Shown here piece after piece: positions 33,608 through 43,192 of a stretch of DNA of 64,000 bases (its first letter is position 1; the number at the start of each line of letters is the position of its first letter). Origin of the DNA: Sweltsa coloradensis. Its lineage: Eukaryota > Arthropoda > Insecta > Plecoptera > Chloroperlidae. Under the pieces are notes generated by a model, which searched no databases, was not told where the DNA came from, and was given only the letters and a program-made list of their open reading frames with translations. Position numbers and translations under genes: made by a program. The DNA lies in the NCBI GenBank assembly GCA_024449915.1, contig JAMZAV010003183.1, positions 1 through 64,000 on the forward strand. Reading direction: 5' to 3'.

Positions 33608-35200
33608 CTACCAGGTAAACATGTCATCTTTTTCATTGGTGATGTATTCATTTAGTGTGTAGAAACAGTTTTCTATCAGGTATTTTTTTATTGCTAAGAT
33701 CTGTTTGTCAGTGCTTGTTAAGTTTTTAATGTTAGGAGGTAGTCTATTAAATAAAGTTATGCCCATATTTATTATTGATGTCTGTCCCTTTTTTGTGTTG
33801 TATTGGCTCGGATGAAGATGCTCTTTCTGTCGTGTATTGTGTGCGTGAACTTGTGTGTTCGTTGTGAAATCCTGTCTGCTTTTAATTGTTTGTTTTAAAA
33901 TTTCTAAAATGTATAAGCTTGGCATAGTCATAATTTGAAGATTTTTAAAAGCTTCCCTACATGATTCCATATTTTTTAGGCCTGCAATGGTCCTGATTGC
34001 TCTCTTTTGCAATATAAAAGCATCTTGTGAATTTGTTGAATTTCCCCACAAGGGGATAGCGTATCTAAGGCGAGCTTCAAAATAAGCGTGGTACGCAATT
34101 TTTGCAGTATTTCTGCCAATAGAGTTATTAATGACCTTCAGGGCATAGCATGCAGATGCCAATTGAGCACATAGCGACTTCACATGGTCTTTCCAGCTAA
34201 GGGAATTATCAATTTTTGCTCCTAGCATCTTTGCGCAGTCTACCTCATTTATATTAGTTTCATTCAATGTAATGACTAGTTTATCCTTAACGGCCTTTTT
34301 TTTAAGTTTAAAGTGTATAAAGTTGGTCTTTTTCCCGTTCAAGCCTAGTTTGTTTGCTGATAACCAATCGTCAATTTGTAATGCTGCTGCGTTTGCCTTT
34401 TCTTCAACTACTAACAGGGATGTGTCAATAATTAGGGATGTTATATCATCTGCATAAAGTATTACTTTGTCAGAATTTATATTTGCTTCAAGGTCATTTA
34501 TGTAAAGAAGGAATGCAATAGGGCCTAAAATAGAACCTTGAGGCACCCCTGCTAGACTTACTAGCCATGGGGAGCAGTGATTTTCCATGTGTCCCTTCTC
34601 ATTTTCACTCTTAATTTTCACTTGTTGTTTTCTCTTTTTTAAGTAGGATTCAAACCAGTTTAGCGTTATGTCACTAAAACCTATTAGTCTTAGTTTATTT
34701 AAGAGAATATCAAAATCCACACAGTCGAAAGCCTTTGAAAGGTCACAGAAAATGCCCAATGTGTGTTTGCCCTCATCTAGTGAATTGAGTACATATCTAT
34801 CAAAGTCAAAAAATGCCTTATTTGTGGACTTGCCAGCCATAAAACCATGCTGGGCATCAGTTATAATTTTTTTTTTTTTGAGAAAATCCACTAGCTGATT
34901 TTTTACGATACTTTCCAACACTTTTGAGAAAGTAGGTAGTATTGAGATGGGTCTGTAATTCGCTATATCGGTCTTATCACCATTTTTATATATAGGGGTG
35001 ATTACTGAATATTTTAGTCTCTCAGGGAAGACTCCGCTTTTAATTGATGTATTAAATACAAAGCTAAGGGGAGTTTTTATGAATGCTATACATTTTTTTA
35101 TCACCGTGGTTGGGATTTCATCCCATCCATAGGAGCTAGTATTTTTTAGTTTTCTAACTGAGGTCACGATGTTCTCTTCTGTGATTTTAGTAAAATTAAA
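33608..35200 (-). CDS. LINE family B reverse transcriptase domain
   Basis: A non-LTR reverse transcriptase of jockey/CR1/L2 type, which copies its RNA into DNA at a nicked target. The open frame continues to 35458 (616 codons), but codons 1-86 come from the inserted F3 arm; the LINE starts at FNFTKITEENI. Visible motifs (616-codon numbering): YGWDEIP about 110, NYRPISILP about 168, HGFMAGKST about 204, catalytic FCDLSKAFD about 237, [10 protein letters not shown] 304-313, and YADD 335-338. A C-terminal region with YFEARLRYAIPLWG and LFNRLPPNIK is typical. No internal stop interrupts it, so this half is well preserved. It lacks its own endonuclease, which lies beyond the insertion at 37432-39175. 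Confidence 0.9.
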   Translation of the reverse strand, partial: FNFTKITEENIVTSVRKLKNTSSYGWDEIPTTVIKKCIAFIKTPLSFVFNTSIKSGVFPERLKYSVITPIYKNGDKTDIANYRPISILPTFSKVLESIVKNQLVDFLKKKKIITDAQHGFMAGKSTNKAFFDFDRYVLNSLDEGKHTLGIFCDLSKAFDCVDFDILLNKLRLIGFSDITLNWFESYLKKRKQQVKIKSENEKGHMENHCSPWLVSLAGVPQGSILGPIAFLLYINDLEANINSDKVILYADDITSLIIDTSLLVVEEKANAAALQIDDWLSANKLGLNGKKTNFIHFKLKKKAVKDKLVITLNETNINEVDCAKMLGAKIDNSLSWKDHVKSLCAQLASACYALKVINNSIGRNTAKIAYHAYFEARLRYAIPLWGNSTNSQDAFILQKRAIRTIAGLKNMESCREAFKNLQIMTMPSLYILEILKQTIKSRQDFTTNTQVHAHNTRQKEHLHPSQYNTKKGQTSIINMGITLFNRLPPNIKNLTSTDKQILAIKKYLIENCFYTLNEYITNEKDDMFTW

Positions 35201-35655
35201 CCCCAAAATACAAAAATTTGTAAAAAAGACGGCAGCCAAGCTCTCCTTCAAAAGTCTTCGGCTGTGAATGCTGTGAGATATAGAAGTTGAGCCAAGCTTT
35301 TTATTCTTTCTCCCTAGTTTCGCTTTGAAAATATGTAAGATCATTTCGCCTGTTGACGAGCGCCAAGCCAACGATTTTTGTGGTAAAAAAGTAAAATTTT
35401 TAAACTCGAAATCATAAAAAAATTCTTGGCCATGAACCAAATTCAATGGCCAAGTCATTTTTTACTTTTTTACCACAAAAATCGTTGGCTTGGCGCTCGT
35501 CAACAGGCGAAATGATCTTACATATTTTCAAAGCGAAACTAGGGAGAAAGAATAAAAAGCTTGGCTCAACTTCTATATCTCACAGCATTCACAGCCGAAG
35601 ACTTTTGAAGGAGAGCTTGGCTGCCGTCTTTTTTACAAATTTTTGTATTTTGGGG
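35201..35655. repeat. Perfect 195-bp inverted repeat (foldback)
   Basis: Arms 35201-35396 and 35460-35655 are exact reverse complements, centred at 35428 with a spacer of about 63 bp. Landmark: AGCCAACGATTTTTGTGGTA at 35367 pairs with its complement near 35472-35489. A single arm at F3's left end (50273-50460) suggests that one arm is the true F3 5' end and the other was added by inversion or a second insertion. Perfect identity also raises the chance of an assembly foldback artefact. Confidence 0.85.
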
Positions 35656-35785
35656 GGATATCACATCTTTTTGTTGTTTGTTCGCTATCAAGGTGTGAAT
35701 GATGGACTTTGAATGATTAAATTTGTTAAGTTCAAAGTTGTTTTTTACATTTTTGGGCCCACGGTCCCCCCAAAGATACCCCTTA

Positions 35786-36216
35786 AATAAATAAATAAAT
35801 ACATTTTTATTTAGAGTCTACCCACTCAGTTATATATAACTGATTTTCAGTGGGGGACTTTAAATCAAAGTGACCAAGCCAACCCTGCAGGCCCCGACGC
35901 AATCGACGAGTGAGCGATAACCAACCAAAGATCGATATTTTTAATAGGAAATATATCAATCAGTGGTATGGACAGTGCGAACATCCGCGGATCAACGCCA
36001 GAATCAACAAGGCCGATCCAGAACAACTCTGAAATTTATTATATGCTTCGTTGCTAGGACGGCTCCAAAGTCACCGTTTACAAACTCCTAAGACAAGAAC
36101 TGATAGACTTAAGTCCAAATCAGAAGTTAAAAAACTTCTGACAGAGCGGAACTCGAACCATGGCCCTTCTGCATACGAAGCAGATACGCTAACAACAAGA
36201 CCAACGCACTAGCATA
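35786..36216 (-). mobile_element. tRNA-derived SINE, second copy
   Basis: Same body as 18296-18762. The 5' head on the reverse strand (about 36216-36140) holds an A-box-like TTGGTCTTGTTGTTAGCG and B box GGTTCGAGTTCC, with an anticodon-arm-like TCTGC/GCAGA stem. The 3' end carries the CAGTTATA/TATAACTG hairpin and an (ATTT)n tail. The copy at 36305-36470 repeats only the head side, with a better B box (GGTTCGATTCC), because of the 254-bp duplication. Confidence 0.75.
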
Positions 36217-36558
36217 AGCACTAGATATTTATAATGGTTAAGAGCATGTTTAATTTCAAGCTTGTATACAAATTACTACGCCTGAGTAATTACGCGTTTT
36301 GATTTTGCTAGGACGGCTCCAAAGTCACCGTTTACAAACTCCTAGACAAGAACTGATAGACTTAAGTCCAAATCAGAAGTTAAAAAACTTCTGACTTTAG
36401 CGGGAATCGAACCCTGGCCTTCTGCATTGGAAGCAGATACGCTAACAACAAGACCAACGCACTAGCATAAGCACTTGATATTTATAATGGTTAAGAGCAT
36501 GTTAATTTCAAGCTTGTACAAATTACTACGCCTGAGTAATTACGCGTTTTGATTTTGA
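36051..36558. repeat. Tandem duplication, unit 254 bp
   Basis: TTGCTAGGACGGCTCCAAAG begins at 36051 and again at 36305. The two copies match through the SINE head, TATTTATAATGGTTAAGAGC and TACTACGCCTGAGTAATTAC. A third, diverged block repeats only TATTTATAATGGTTAAGAGC to CACGCCTTAGTAAT (36911-36984). Confidence 0.85.
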
Positions 36559-37137
36559 TTTTGTTTTAGATTTCCCCGGTCCCAATTGCCCGGTTTTTGT
36601 TATATGAGGTACATTGAGTGTGGCCCAAGTTTCAAAGTTCTAAGATGAACCGTTTTCTCGGTATAGCGTATTATTCATAAGAGTACGGAATTACCTACTT
36701 TGATAATTTTGGTTTTTTTCCGGTACCCGTTAACCAATTTTGCTTTCCATATCAAAAGTGATAAAGAATGAGAGATATCAAATGTATTCCACGTTGAAAC
36801 ATCTCAGTTGTAGCGTTTTCTTTGAATGATTCATTTCTTAAAGTTCAGATATGTTTTTTTGTCATTTTTGGGCCCATGGTCATCCAAATTTAGCCCCTTG
36901 TGTTTTGGACGCAAGATATTTATAATGGTTAAGAGCATGTTCAATTTCAAGTTTGTACAAAATACCACGCCTTAGTAATATCATCCAAATTTTTAATTTT
37001 CTCCGGTCCCTGTTACCGATTTTGGTTTTGAAAGCAAAAGGCACTGCGTCTGAAATACACCTAAGTGTGGTCCAAGTTTCATAATTCTAAGATTTACCGT
37101 TTTCTCTGTAGGCTAAAGAACTCTCCGCGGAAACTCC

Positions 37138-37185
37138 TAGCCAGCCAGCCAGCCAGCCACCCACCCAACCACCCAGCCAGCTTTA
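37138..37185. repeat. CCAG/CCAC tetranucleotide tract
   Basis: Short run of GCCAGCCA and CCACCCACCCAACC units inside F3. A short echo (CCACCCACCCAGC) is in the other F3 copy near 51115, so the tract belongs to the family. Confidence 0.8.
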
Positions 37186-37431
37186 AGGAATTTGACGATG
37201 TTGAGAGCCTTTTTTAACACAAAACGAGTTGTCGGATCGGGTTGATTTTTTTTTGGTATGTCATGGACCACATACCAGGTCATATACCGAGTTTCAAGAT
37301 TGAAACTCTTTCGGGGTGGCGTGTGCAGATAGCTGAAAACCCCCCAACTCTGGTAGGTGTATATAGGGCCGGAGTTCGGTGTCGCCTAAGCATCGCATCG
37401 CTTGTCTGCCGGGCGACGACCGTCGCCCTAG

Positions 37432-39175
37432 ATTCATTACTAAATATTTTATTTTGTTTGTGAAAGAGATCTATAGGGTCTGATTTAGTGCTAGCTGTAA
37501 CTATGTTTTTATGTATATTTACAAAATAATTATTAAACATTGACGCCACCACGTGTGGTTTTTCTACTATTTCATTTGCGGTCCGGACCTATTTTCATAG
37601 TGGATATGATGTCCAATAAGGACGCTATGGATAGTGATATATTATGGTTTTGCTGGGCCTTATTACTATATGTCTCATTCTTTACTATGTTCCAGACGGC
37701 CTTGCTTTTATTTTCGGATCTATGTATCCAGTTAGTATTTGTGATTTGCTTCGCTTTTGCTAGTTCATTTTTATATAGTTTATTTTGGACTTTATAGTCT
37801 TCTAGTTTTAGAGGGTTTCCTGATATTTTAGCTTGTCTATGAAGAGTTCGCAATTTTATCCCCTGTTCTCTTATCTTTGGTGTTACCCATCTCTTATGTT
37901 TACTTGTTATCTTTGTGGTTTTTAGCGGAAATGCCTCTTCAAACATACATTTGAAGTTTTCAGGAAAACAGTTGTACTGTTCATCGACATTAGTCAAGGA
38001 ATACAGTTCATGCCATGTTTCTTGTTGTAGCATTCCATTAAAATATTGACTGGCATTTTTAGTGAAGTGCCTCTTTTTAACTGTTTTTGCATATGCCTGA
38101 TCTTTGTGAACGCTTCTTTCCCTAACATCATGAGCTGGCATTTATGGTCTGAGATTGACAATTCTATATTGTTTGTGTTATACAGGCTAATGTTTAAATT
38201 TGTTAGGATATTATCAATTTGTGTTCAGTCATTTCTGTGATTCGTGTGGGAGTGTCCCATTGTCGTATGGAAATTATATGACTTTAGCAGTGTATGGAAG
38301 TTTACTGCATTTCTATTGTCCTGTTGTAAGTTAATGTTAAAATCTCCGCATATTATAGCCCTTTTATTTTCTCCTGCGATAATGTCTAATAGAATGCTGA
38401 GTTTGTCAAAGAAAATCTTTATGTCTGAATTTGGTGTTCGATATATCGTTATTATTAAAAGACCTAACCTTGTAATTTTATTCCCATTTTTTTGGTTTGG
38501 TAGTTCGATGCCGCAGCACTCAAAATGTTTAGGCACACTTAATTTTTTTAGGTCTTGTCTAACCTTAATTATTGCTGATAAATTATCATTTACAAAAATA
38601 CAGGTGCCTCCATATGGTTCTTCTCTACAGAAGTGTGTGGCAATGTTAAAATTTGGAAGTTTAATGTGTATAATGTTATCATTCTCAAGCCAATGTTCTG
38701 AAATGCATATAACATCTGTGTTTTTAAGTTCACTCTGAAGGAGAACTGTAATTTTGTCTAATTTTCCATAGAGACTTTGGCAGTTTTGGTGGGCTAATTT
38801 TAGGCCCCCTATGCCTACTTTGCTTGACCCACCTTGCTCTTTGTTCCTCCCTTGCCCATAATTTAGGTTTTTGGGCAGGAATGTTCTATTTGATAAAAAT
38901 TTGGCACTTCCCTGTCAAAATGGTTGATTTCATCATTTACTAGTCCAGCAATCTGTTTAAACATAGAACCAATCTTCTGAGTGTTTGCCTGGTCTGTGTT
39001 GTGGCACTGGATTTTTTCAGTGTTGGTGTCTGACTTTGGTGTCTTTGGTGAGTTGGGCTCGGCGACATCCTTGGTTATCAAGGTGGGCTCGGCATCATCC
39101 TTGGTCGTCCGAGTGGGCTCAGGGGCAGTCTCGGTTGTCGAGGTGGGCTCTGCATTTGCATTTGCATTTTAAAAA
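37432..39175 (-). pseudogene. LINE family B 5' part: linker and AP endonuclease
   Basis: On the reverse strand, from the 5' side: a Glu/Pro/Thr repeat region (about 39160-39050), a linker, then an apurinic-type endonuclease. HQNCQSLYGK and VICISEHWLE sit near 38790-38680, YGGTCIFV near 38590, IYRTPNSDI near 38435, ICGDFNI near 38350 and LSISDHKCQL near 38140. The GDFN and SDH catalytic motifs are kept. The linker to the RT follows (38115-37572, then FNNYFVNIHKNIV near 37540). At least four frameshifts or stops (near 38883, 38227, 38120 and 37570) break it. With 33608-35200 this is one LINE copy in which endonuclease and RT are separated by F3. The endonuclease nicks the target for priming. 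Confidence 0.8.
39050..39160 (-). repeat. 36-bp coding minisatellite in LINE-B leader
   Basis: The forward strand repeats GGTGGGCTCGGC(A/G) with a C/T-rich filler three to four times. On the reverse strand it encodes 12-residue units such as EPTRTTKDDA, EPTLITKDVA and EPN. The unit length is a multiple of three, so copy-number change would not break the frame. Confidence 0.7.
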
Positions 39176-39478
39176 CAAAGGACTTTCAACGCAAAAGGAC
39201 TTTCATTTGAAATCGCGGCATTAAAGGTTTTGAAGTTTTTTTTGTTACTCGAACAGCAAAAACGTGTTGATTCTATTGCAGTGAGTAGTACATCTCGGCA
39301 CAGTAGGCTAGGCCTAGGCCGTGTCACTCCTCGTTTCTAAAATACTCCACCTTCAAAACCTTTAGCGTCAGTCAGTAGTTGCTCGTCAACGTCAGAGGGT
39401 TAGGGTTAGCGGTACTTTGTCACATAGTATAGAGGTTACATCGGGGGTACCACAGGGTCAGTGTTAGGACCTTTGTTG

Positions 39479-39479
<1 letters not shown>

Positions 39480-39512
<33 letters not shown>
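39480..39512. repeat. ATT microsatellite
   Basis: About eleven TTA/ATT units directly upstream of the RTE-like LINE fragment. Confidence 0.95.
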
Positions 39513-39514
<2 letters not shown>

Positions 39515-39870
39515 TATTCAAGGTACGGAGCAAAACAATAAGAAACAAACTAGGAGTGGAAAGTTTACGAAATAAAATAGGAAGAGAAAGACTTCGATGG
39601 TATGGGCACGTACGAAGAATGAAACAAGAAAGAATACCAAGAAGAGAATTTGAACGCACATGGGGGGGAGTAAGAAGAGTTGGACGCCCAAGAGATAGAT
39701 GGAGGGACTAAATAAAATGGAACATTGAAGAAAGAGGGAAATCATGGGAAAGAATTAATGAAAAAAGACTCTGGGAGGATAGAAAGAAATGGAGAGAACT
39801 GGTAGAAATGCCTATCATAGAAGACATCGAAGTAGATGAGGAGGTGTTGAGCCTGGCTAGCAAACACTGA
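39515..39870 (+). pseudogene. RTE-like LINE, C-terminal fragment
   Basis: Forward frame: RNKIGRERLRWYGHVRRM, RIPRREFER, RRVGRPRDRWRD, a TAA stop, then KSWERINEKRLWEDRKKW and a stop at 39870. RLRWxGHxxRM followed by GRPRxRW and LWEDRKKW is a shared C-terminal signature in non-LTR elements of the RTE/craft type, also at 46360-46620. The RT core is absent, so it is a 5'-truncated copy. The stop after RWRD is at the same place as one after RWKD in the 46.5-kb copy. Confidence 0.7.
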
Positions 39871-40010
39871 AAGTCCACAGCCCGAGAAATTGGTGATACG
39901 TCACCCCCCGACCTGACTTATGTTGGAACCGGGTGTTTGATTTTTATTATTCATAAGCAAACATTACATATTATTATGTTTCAGTTTAGCGATATGAAGT
40001 GGATGCAGGA

Positions 40011-40055
40011 AGCGAACCTAAAGTCCTTACACATTTGTGTCCTGCATCCATCGTA
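40011..40055. repeat. Short hairpin
   Basis: GGATGCAGGA near 40012 pairs with TCCTGCATCC near 40041 (10-bp perfect stem). It lies between the RTE-like fragment and the LINE-A copy; function unknown. Confidence 0.6.
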
Positions 40056-40149
40056 AATAAAACTAAAATTAAACTAAACTAAACTAAAACTAACAAACTT
40101 ACATTGCATTACATGCATGTCTTTTGATGAAAATGATGAGATTTTTTTA

Positions 40150-41110
40150 TAAATGTTACTTATAAATGACATAGGGCACGGAAAAACATCAAGAAAAAGA
40201 TTATTTGCAGACAATTGTGTTTTGTATAGAGCAATAAGGGGGATTGAGGATGTTAGGCTGTTGCAGGCAGATCTGGGGGTAATAGAGGAATGGGTCACAG
40301 CAAATAAGATGGGTTTGAACATAGGTAAATGTAAGGTGGTTGGTTTCTCGGGACGATTAATCAAAGTAGGTAGGACATACACTTTAATGGGGGCTGTTAT
40401 GGAGAAAGTAGGAACTTATACGTACTTGGGGGTGATGTTGGCAGAGGATTTGGGTTGGGGGGATTAGGTGCAAGAAGTTGTTAATAAGGGGAATAGGGCT
40501 CTGGGGTTCGTTATGAGAAATCTAAGAGGGGCCAGCCAGGGAGTTAAAGATCGGGCGTATAAGGTGGTGGTTAGACATGTCCTGGAGTATGGGGCGGCGG
40601 CATGGGATCCGTATAAGCTGGGGGAGGTTTTGGAGGTAGAGAAGGTTCAACGTATGGCGGCAAGAAGGGTTACGGGGAAGATTAGGCGTTGGCGGTGGGA
40701 GGAGGATGATAAGGGGAATGTAGAGAGGGTATATGACAGTGTCACTGCAATGTTAGGAGAGTTGGGGTGGGAGTCATTAGAGGGAAGAAGGAGGGAGGTT
40801 AGGTTGTGATATATGTACAGGGCGGCTTGGGGAAATAGGGGGTGGGTGGATATCCACAATAGGCTACAGGAGGTGCTTTACAGGGGAAGGGGGGATCATT
40901 CATGGAAGTTCCAGCGTCAAGTAGTAAGAACGGATCTGGGTCGGTATGGTTTCTTGGAAAGGACTGTTAGTGAATGGAATGACTTGCCGGGGAATATTGT
41001 AGCTAGTGGGTCTTTGAGGGAAATTTAGATCGTTTTTAGGGGAGGGCAGAAATTAGGTCTGGAGGGAGTGAGTGGTTGCCACCGGGCGGAAGGGCCCATT
41101 TGCAACCGTT
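40150..41110 (+). pseudogene. LINE family A reverse transcriptase, C-terminal half
   Basis: One forward frame reads from the RT catalytic box to the C-terminus: RLFADNCVLYRA (the second Asp of the usual FADD is Asn), EEWVTANKMGLNIGKCKVV, YTYLGVMLAED, RALGFVMRNL, VLEYGAAAWDPYK, EKVQRMAARRVTGK, RGRGDHSWKFQ and SEWNDLPGNIV. Three in-frame stops interrupt it: TAG at 40465, TGA at 40807 and TAG at 41026, without frameshifts. The N-terminal RT part is missing (5' truncation). The D-to-N change and the stops make it inactive. The family matches 20150-21610 and 59470-62240. Confidence 0.85.
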
Positions 41111-41149
41111 AAGAAATGTTATGTTATGTTACTATTTTAAATAATATAA

Positions 41150-42354
41150 AGGACTTTCAACGCAAAAGGACTTTTGTTTGAAATCGGGACGTTAAAGGTT
41201 TTGAAGTTTTTGTTTGTTAATATAACAACAAAAACGTGTTGCTATCGCAGCGAGTACAACATCTTGGCACGGTAGGCCTATCTAGGCCGCATCACTCCTC
41301 GCTAGTTACAGCTTACAATTGTTAATAAAACAGAATGAAATAAAACATGTAAGTGTATTTTTTAATAATATAAATCTCTATTTATAAAATGTAAATCGTT
41401 TGAAGTGGTTTTGGTTGTTTTTATTGAAGAAAAACAGAGTTGAAAAGTTGGGGGCTACCCACCGAAGAAGTGTGGGGACAAGGCTCAGGGGGGGCCCTAG
41501 GGCCTACACAAAGGTTTTGGCATTGTTGTAATAGACCCCTTTTAAAAGATTGCAACATGAAATTTGGGCCCGTTTTAAATTTTTGGTTTAGTGCATGGCC
41601 CCAAGATCCCCCCACATTTAACCTTTTTCGTGATATGATAAGCTGAACAACTGGCCCCAAATTTTATTACCTACTTGCTGCATTTTTACTTTTAAAATTT
41701 AAAACAAATTTTGTTTTGATGACAAATTTTAATATTGACCCCATGCCAAAAATACTTTTTTTAATTTGGGTCGAATCCTTTTCCTTGTGAGAAAAAAAAA
41801 TGCTGACATAACATTCCATTTTTTGGTTCACCTTTCCAAAATTTCAAGTTACGTACATGATGTTTTCAAGGGATGGGAGCACGCAACAAGTCCATCAAAA
41901 TTTCCGGTGATTTTATTTATTTTTTTTGTTGTTGTTTTTTTATTTGTTGTTGCCCAGTCCTGGTACCTGTGGGGTTTAAAACATTACCGGAAGGCCATTT
42001 AAAACCCACATGGAACCGAGTCCTTTGCCATGACCATGAAATTGGGAGGCCCCACTACTCGACTCTACTCTACTTTTTTTAGACTTACTTTAAACAATTT
42101 TAAGAAAATTTTTAAAATTGGTAATTTTTGGGATCTTTTGGATCCAGGTAGGGATAGGTGTGTTTTTTGGTGGTATCAGATTTTTTCCCACGAAAAAAAT
42201 AAGTGCAATTTTCAAGGCAAGTTGCTAATTATCATACAAAAGCATAGCCTAGTTTTAGTTTTTAGAGAAGTTAATAGAATTTTGTTGGTTTGTGACAAAC
42301 CCTCACCATAGATTTTGATGATTTGGGCCTAAAAACGTGTTAATTAAGAACAGT
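41150..42354. other. Gene-free stretch
   Basis: Another copy of the recurrent motif lies near 41187 (GACGTTAAAGGTTTTGAAG). Open frames at 41421-41660 and 41766-42311 show no recognisable domain and are rich in F, L and K from A+T bias. Confidence 0.4.
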
Positions 42355-42390
42355 CTCATTGGGTAAAAATTGAGTCTCCCCCTGTTAAAG

Positions 42391-42915
42391 CAAGTCGTAC
42401 TAGTGGGTAGAACTGTTGGATTTTTACTAAAAATAACTTGACTTTCCCAGCCCGAAGACCCCCTACAAAAGACTCAACACGAAACAGTCTAGCAAGAAAT
42501 TTGGGCTGCCCCCCTTTATAAACACAAGTCGTACTACGTAGGAAACTTTTGGATTTTTACTAAAATAATTGACTTTTCCACCCCAAAAGATCCCCTACGG
42601 GGGGACTGCACATGAAACAGTCTAGAAGAAAGGGGCTGCCCCCCCTTTTTATAAACGCAAGTCGTATACGTAGGTAAAACTGTTGGAGTTACTAAAAAAA
42701 CTTGACATTCCACCCCGAAACCCCCTAGGGAAAACCCCCCCCCCAAAAAACTGTCTAGAAAGAAATTTGGGTGCCCCCCCTTTTAAAACGCAAGTGTACT
42801 ACGTGGGTAGAACTTTTGGTTGTTACTAATAATAATTGAATTAAACCCCGAAGACCCCCTACGGAAGACTCGCCCACGAAACGCCTAGCAAGAAAGTGGT
42901 TGCTCTCCCTTTCAT
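42391..42915. repeat. Tandem repeat, period 133-134 bp, about 4 copies
   Basis: CAAGTCGTAC or a variant starts units at 42391, 42525, 42658 and 42791. Each unit continues with GTAGAACTGTTGGA, a CTTGAC/TTGACTT word, CCCCGAAGACCCCCTAC, CGAAACAGTCTAGCAAGAAA and a poly-C(CCCCCTTT) segment. Copies differ by small indels, mostly in homopolymers. Confidence 0.85.
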
Positions 42916-43192
42916 GCCCGTCAAGTGCCGCGGGGTTTCAACGCGGAAGTTACAATCTCGGCCCCCTTACAAGCGATTTTGCCCGGGAAAAAAAAAGGAA
43001 GTTTGGGTTTTATTGCAAAAGTCTATTATGCTAGTGATATGCCCGTACGGGTTTGTTTTATCGTGTGGCTCGGTATGAAATAATTGAGGTTTATGCAACG
43101 TAGTGTGTGACTACCCCAGATATTGCTGTATCTAGGGACCATGAGGGCACTGCAACCAAGCAGCAGTGTGTTTCAACACTTTAAAAAATAAA

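Larger units (their letters stand above)
35201..37431 (+). mobile_element. Helitron-like family F3 insertion in LINE B
   Basis: Starts CCCCAAAATACAAAAATTTG and ends with hairpin GGGCGAC-GACC-GTCGCCC running into CTAG. Removing 35201-37431 joins LINE-B codons in one frame (AATGAA + TTTAATTTT on the reverse strand, reading NEFNF), which fixes both borders. A second copy with the same two ends is at 50273-51366. It contains a foldback arm pair, a SINE, a 254-bp tandem duplication and a third variant block (36913-36990). There is no protein-coding capacity beyond the passenger repeats. Confidence 0.75.

Noticed and set aside
35446..35712. Forward open frame of 88 codons
   Set aside because: It is the mirror of the first 86 codons of the reverse LINE-B frame and comes from the inverted repeat, not from a gene.
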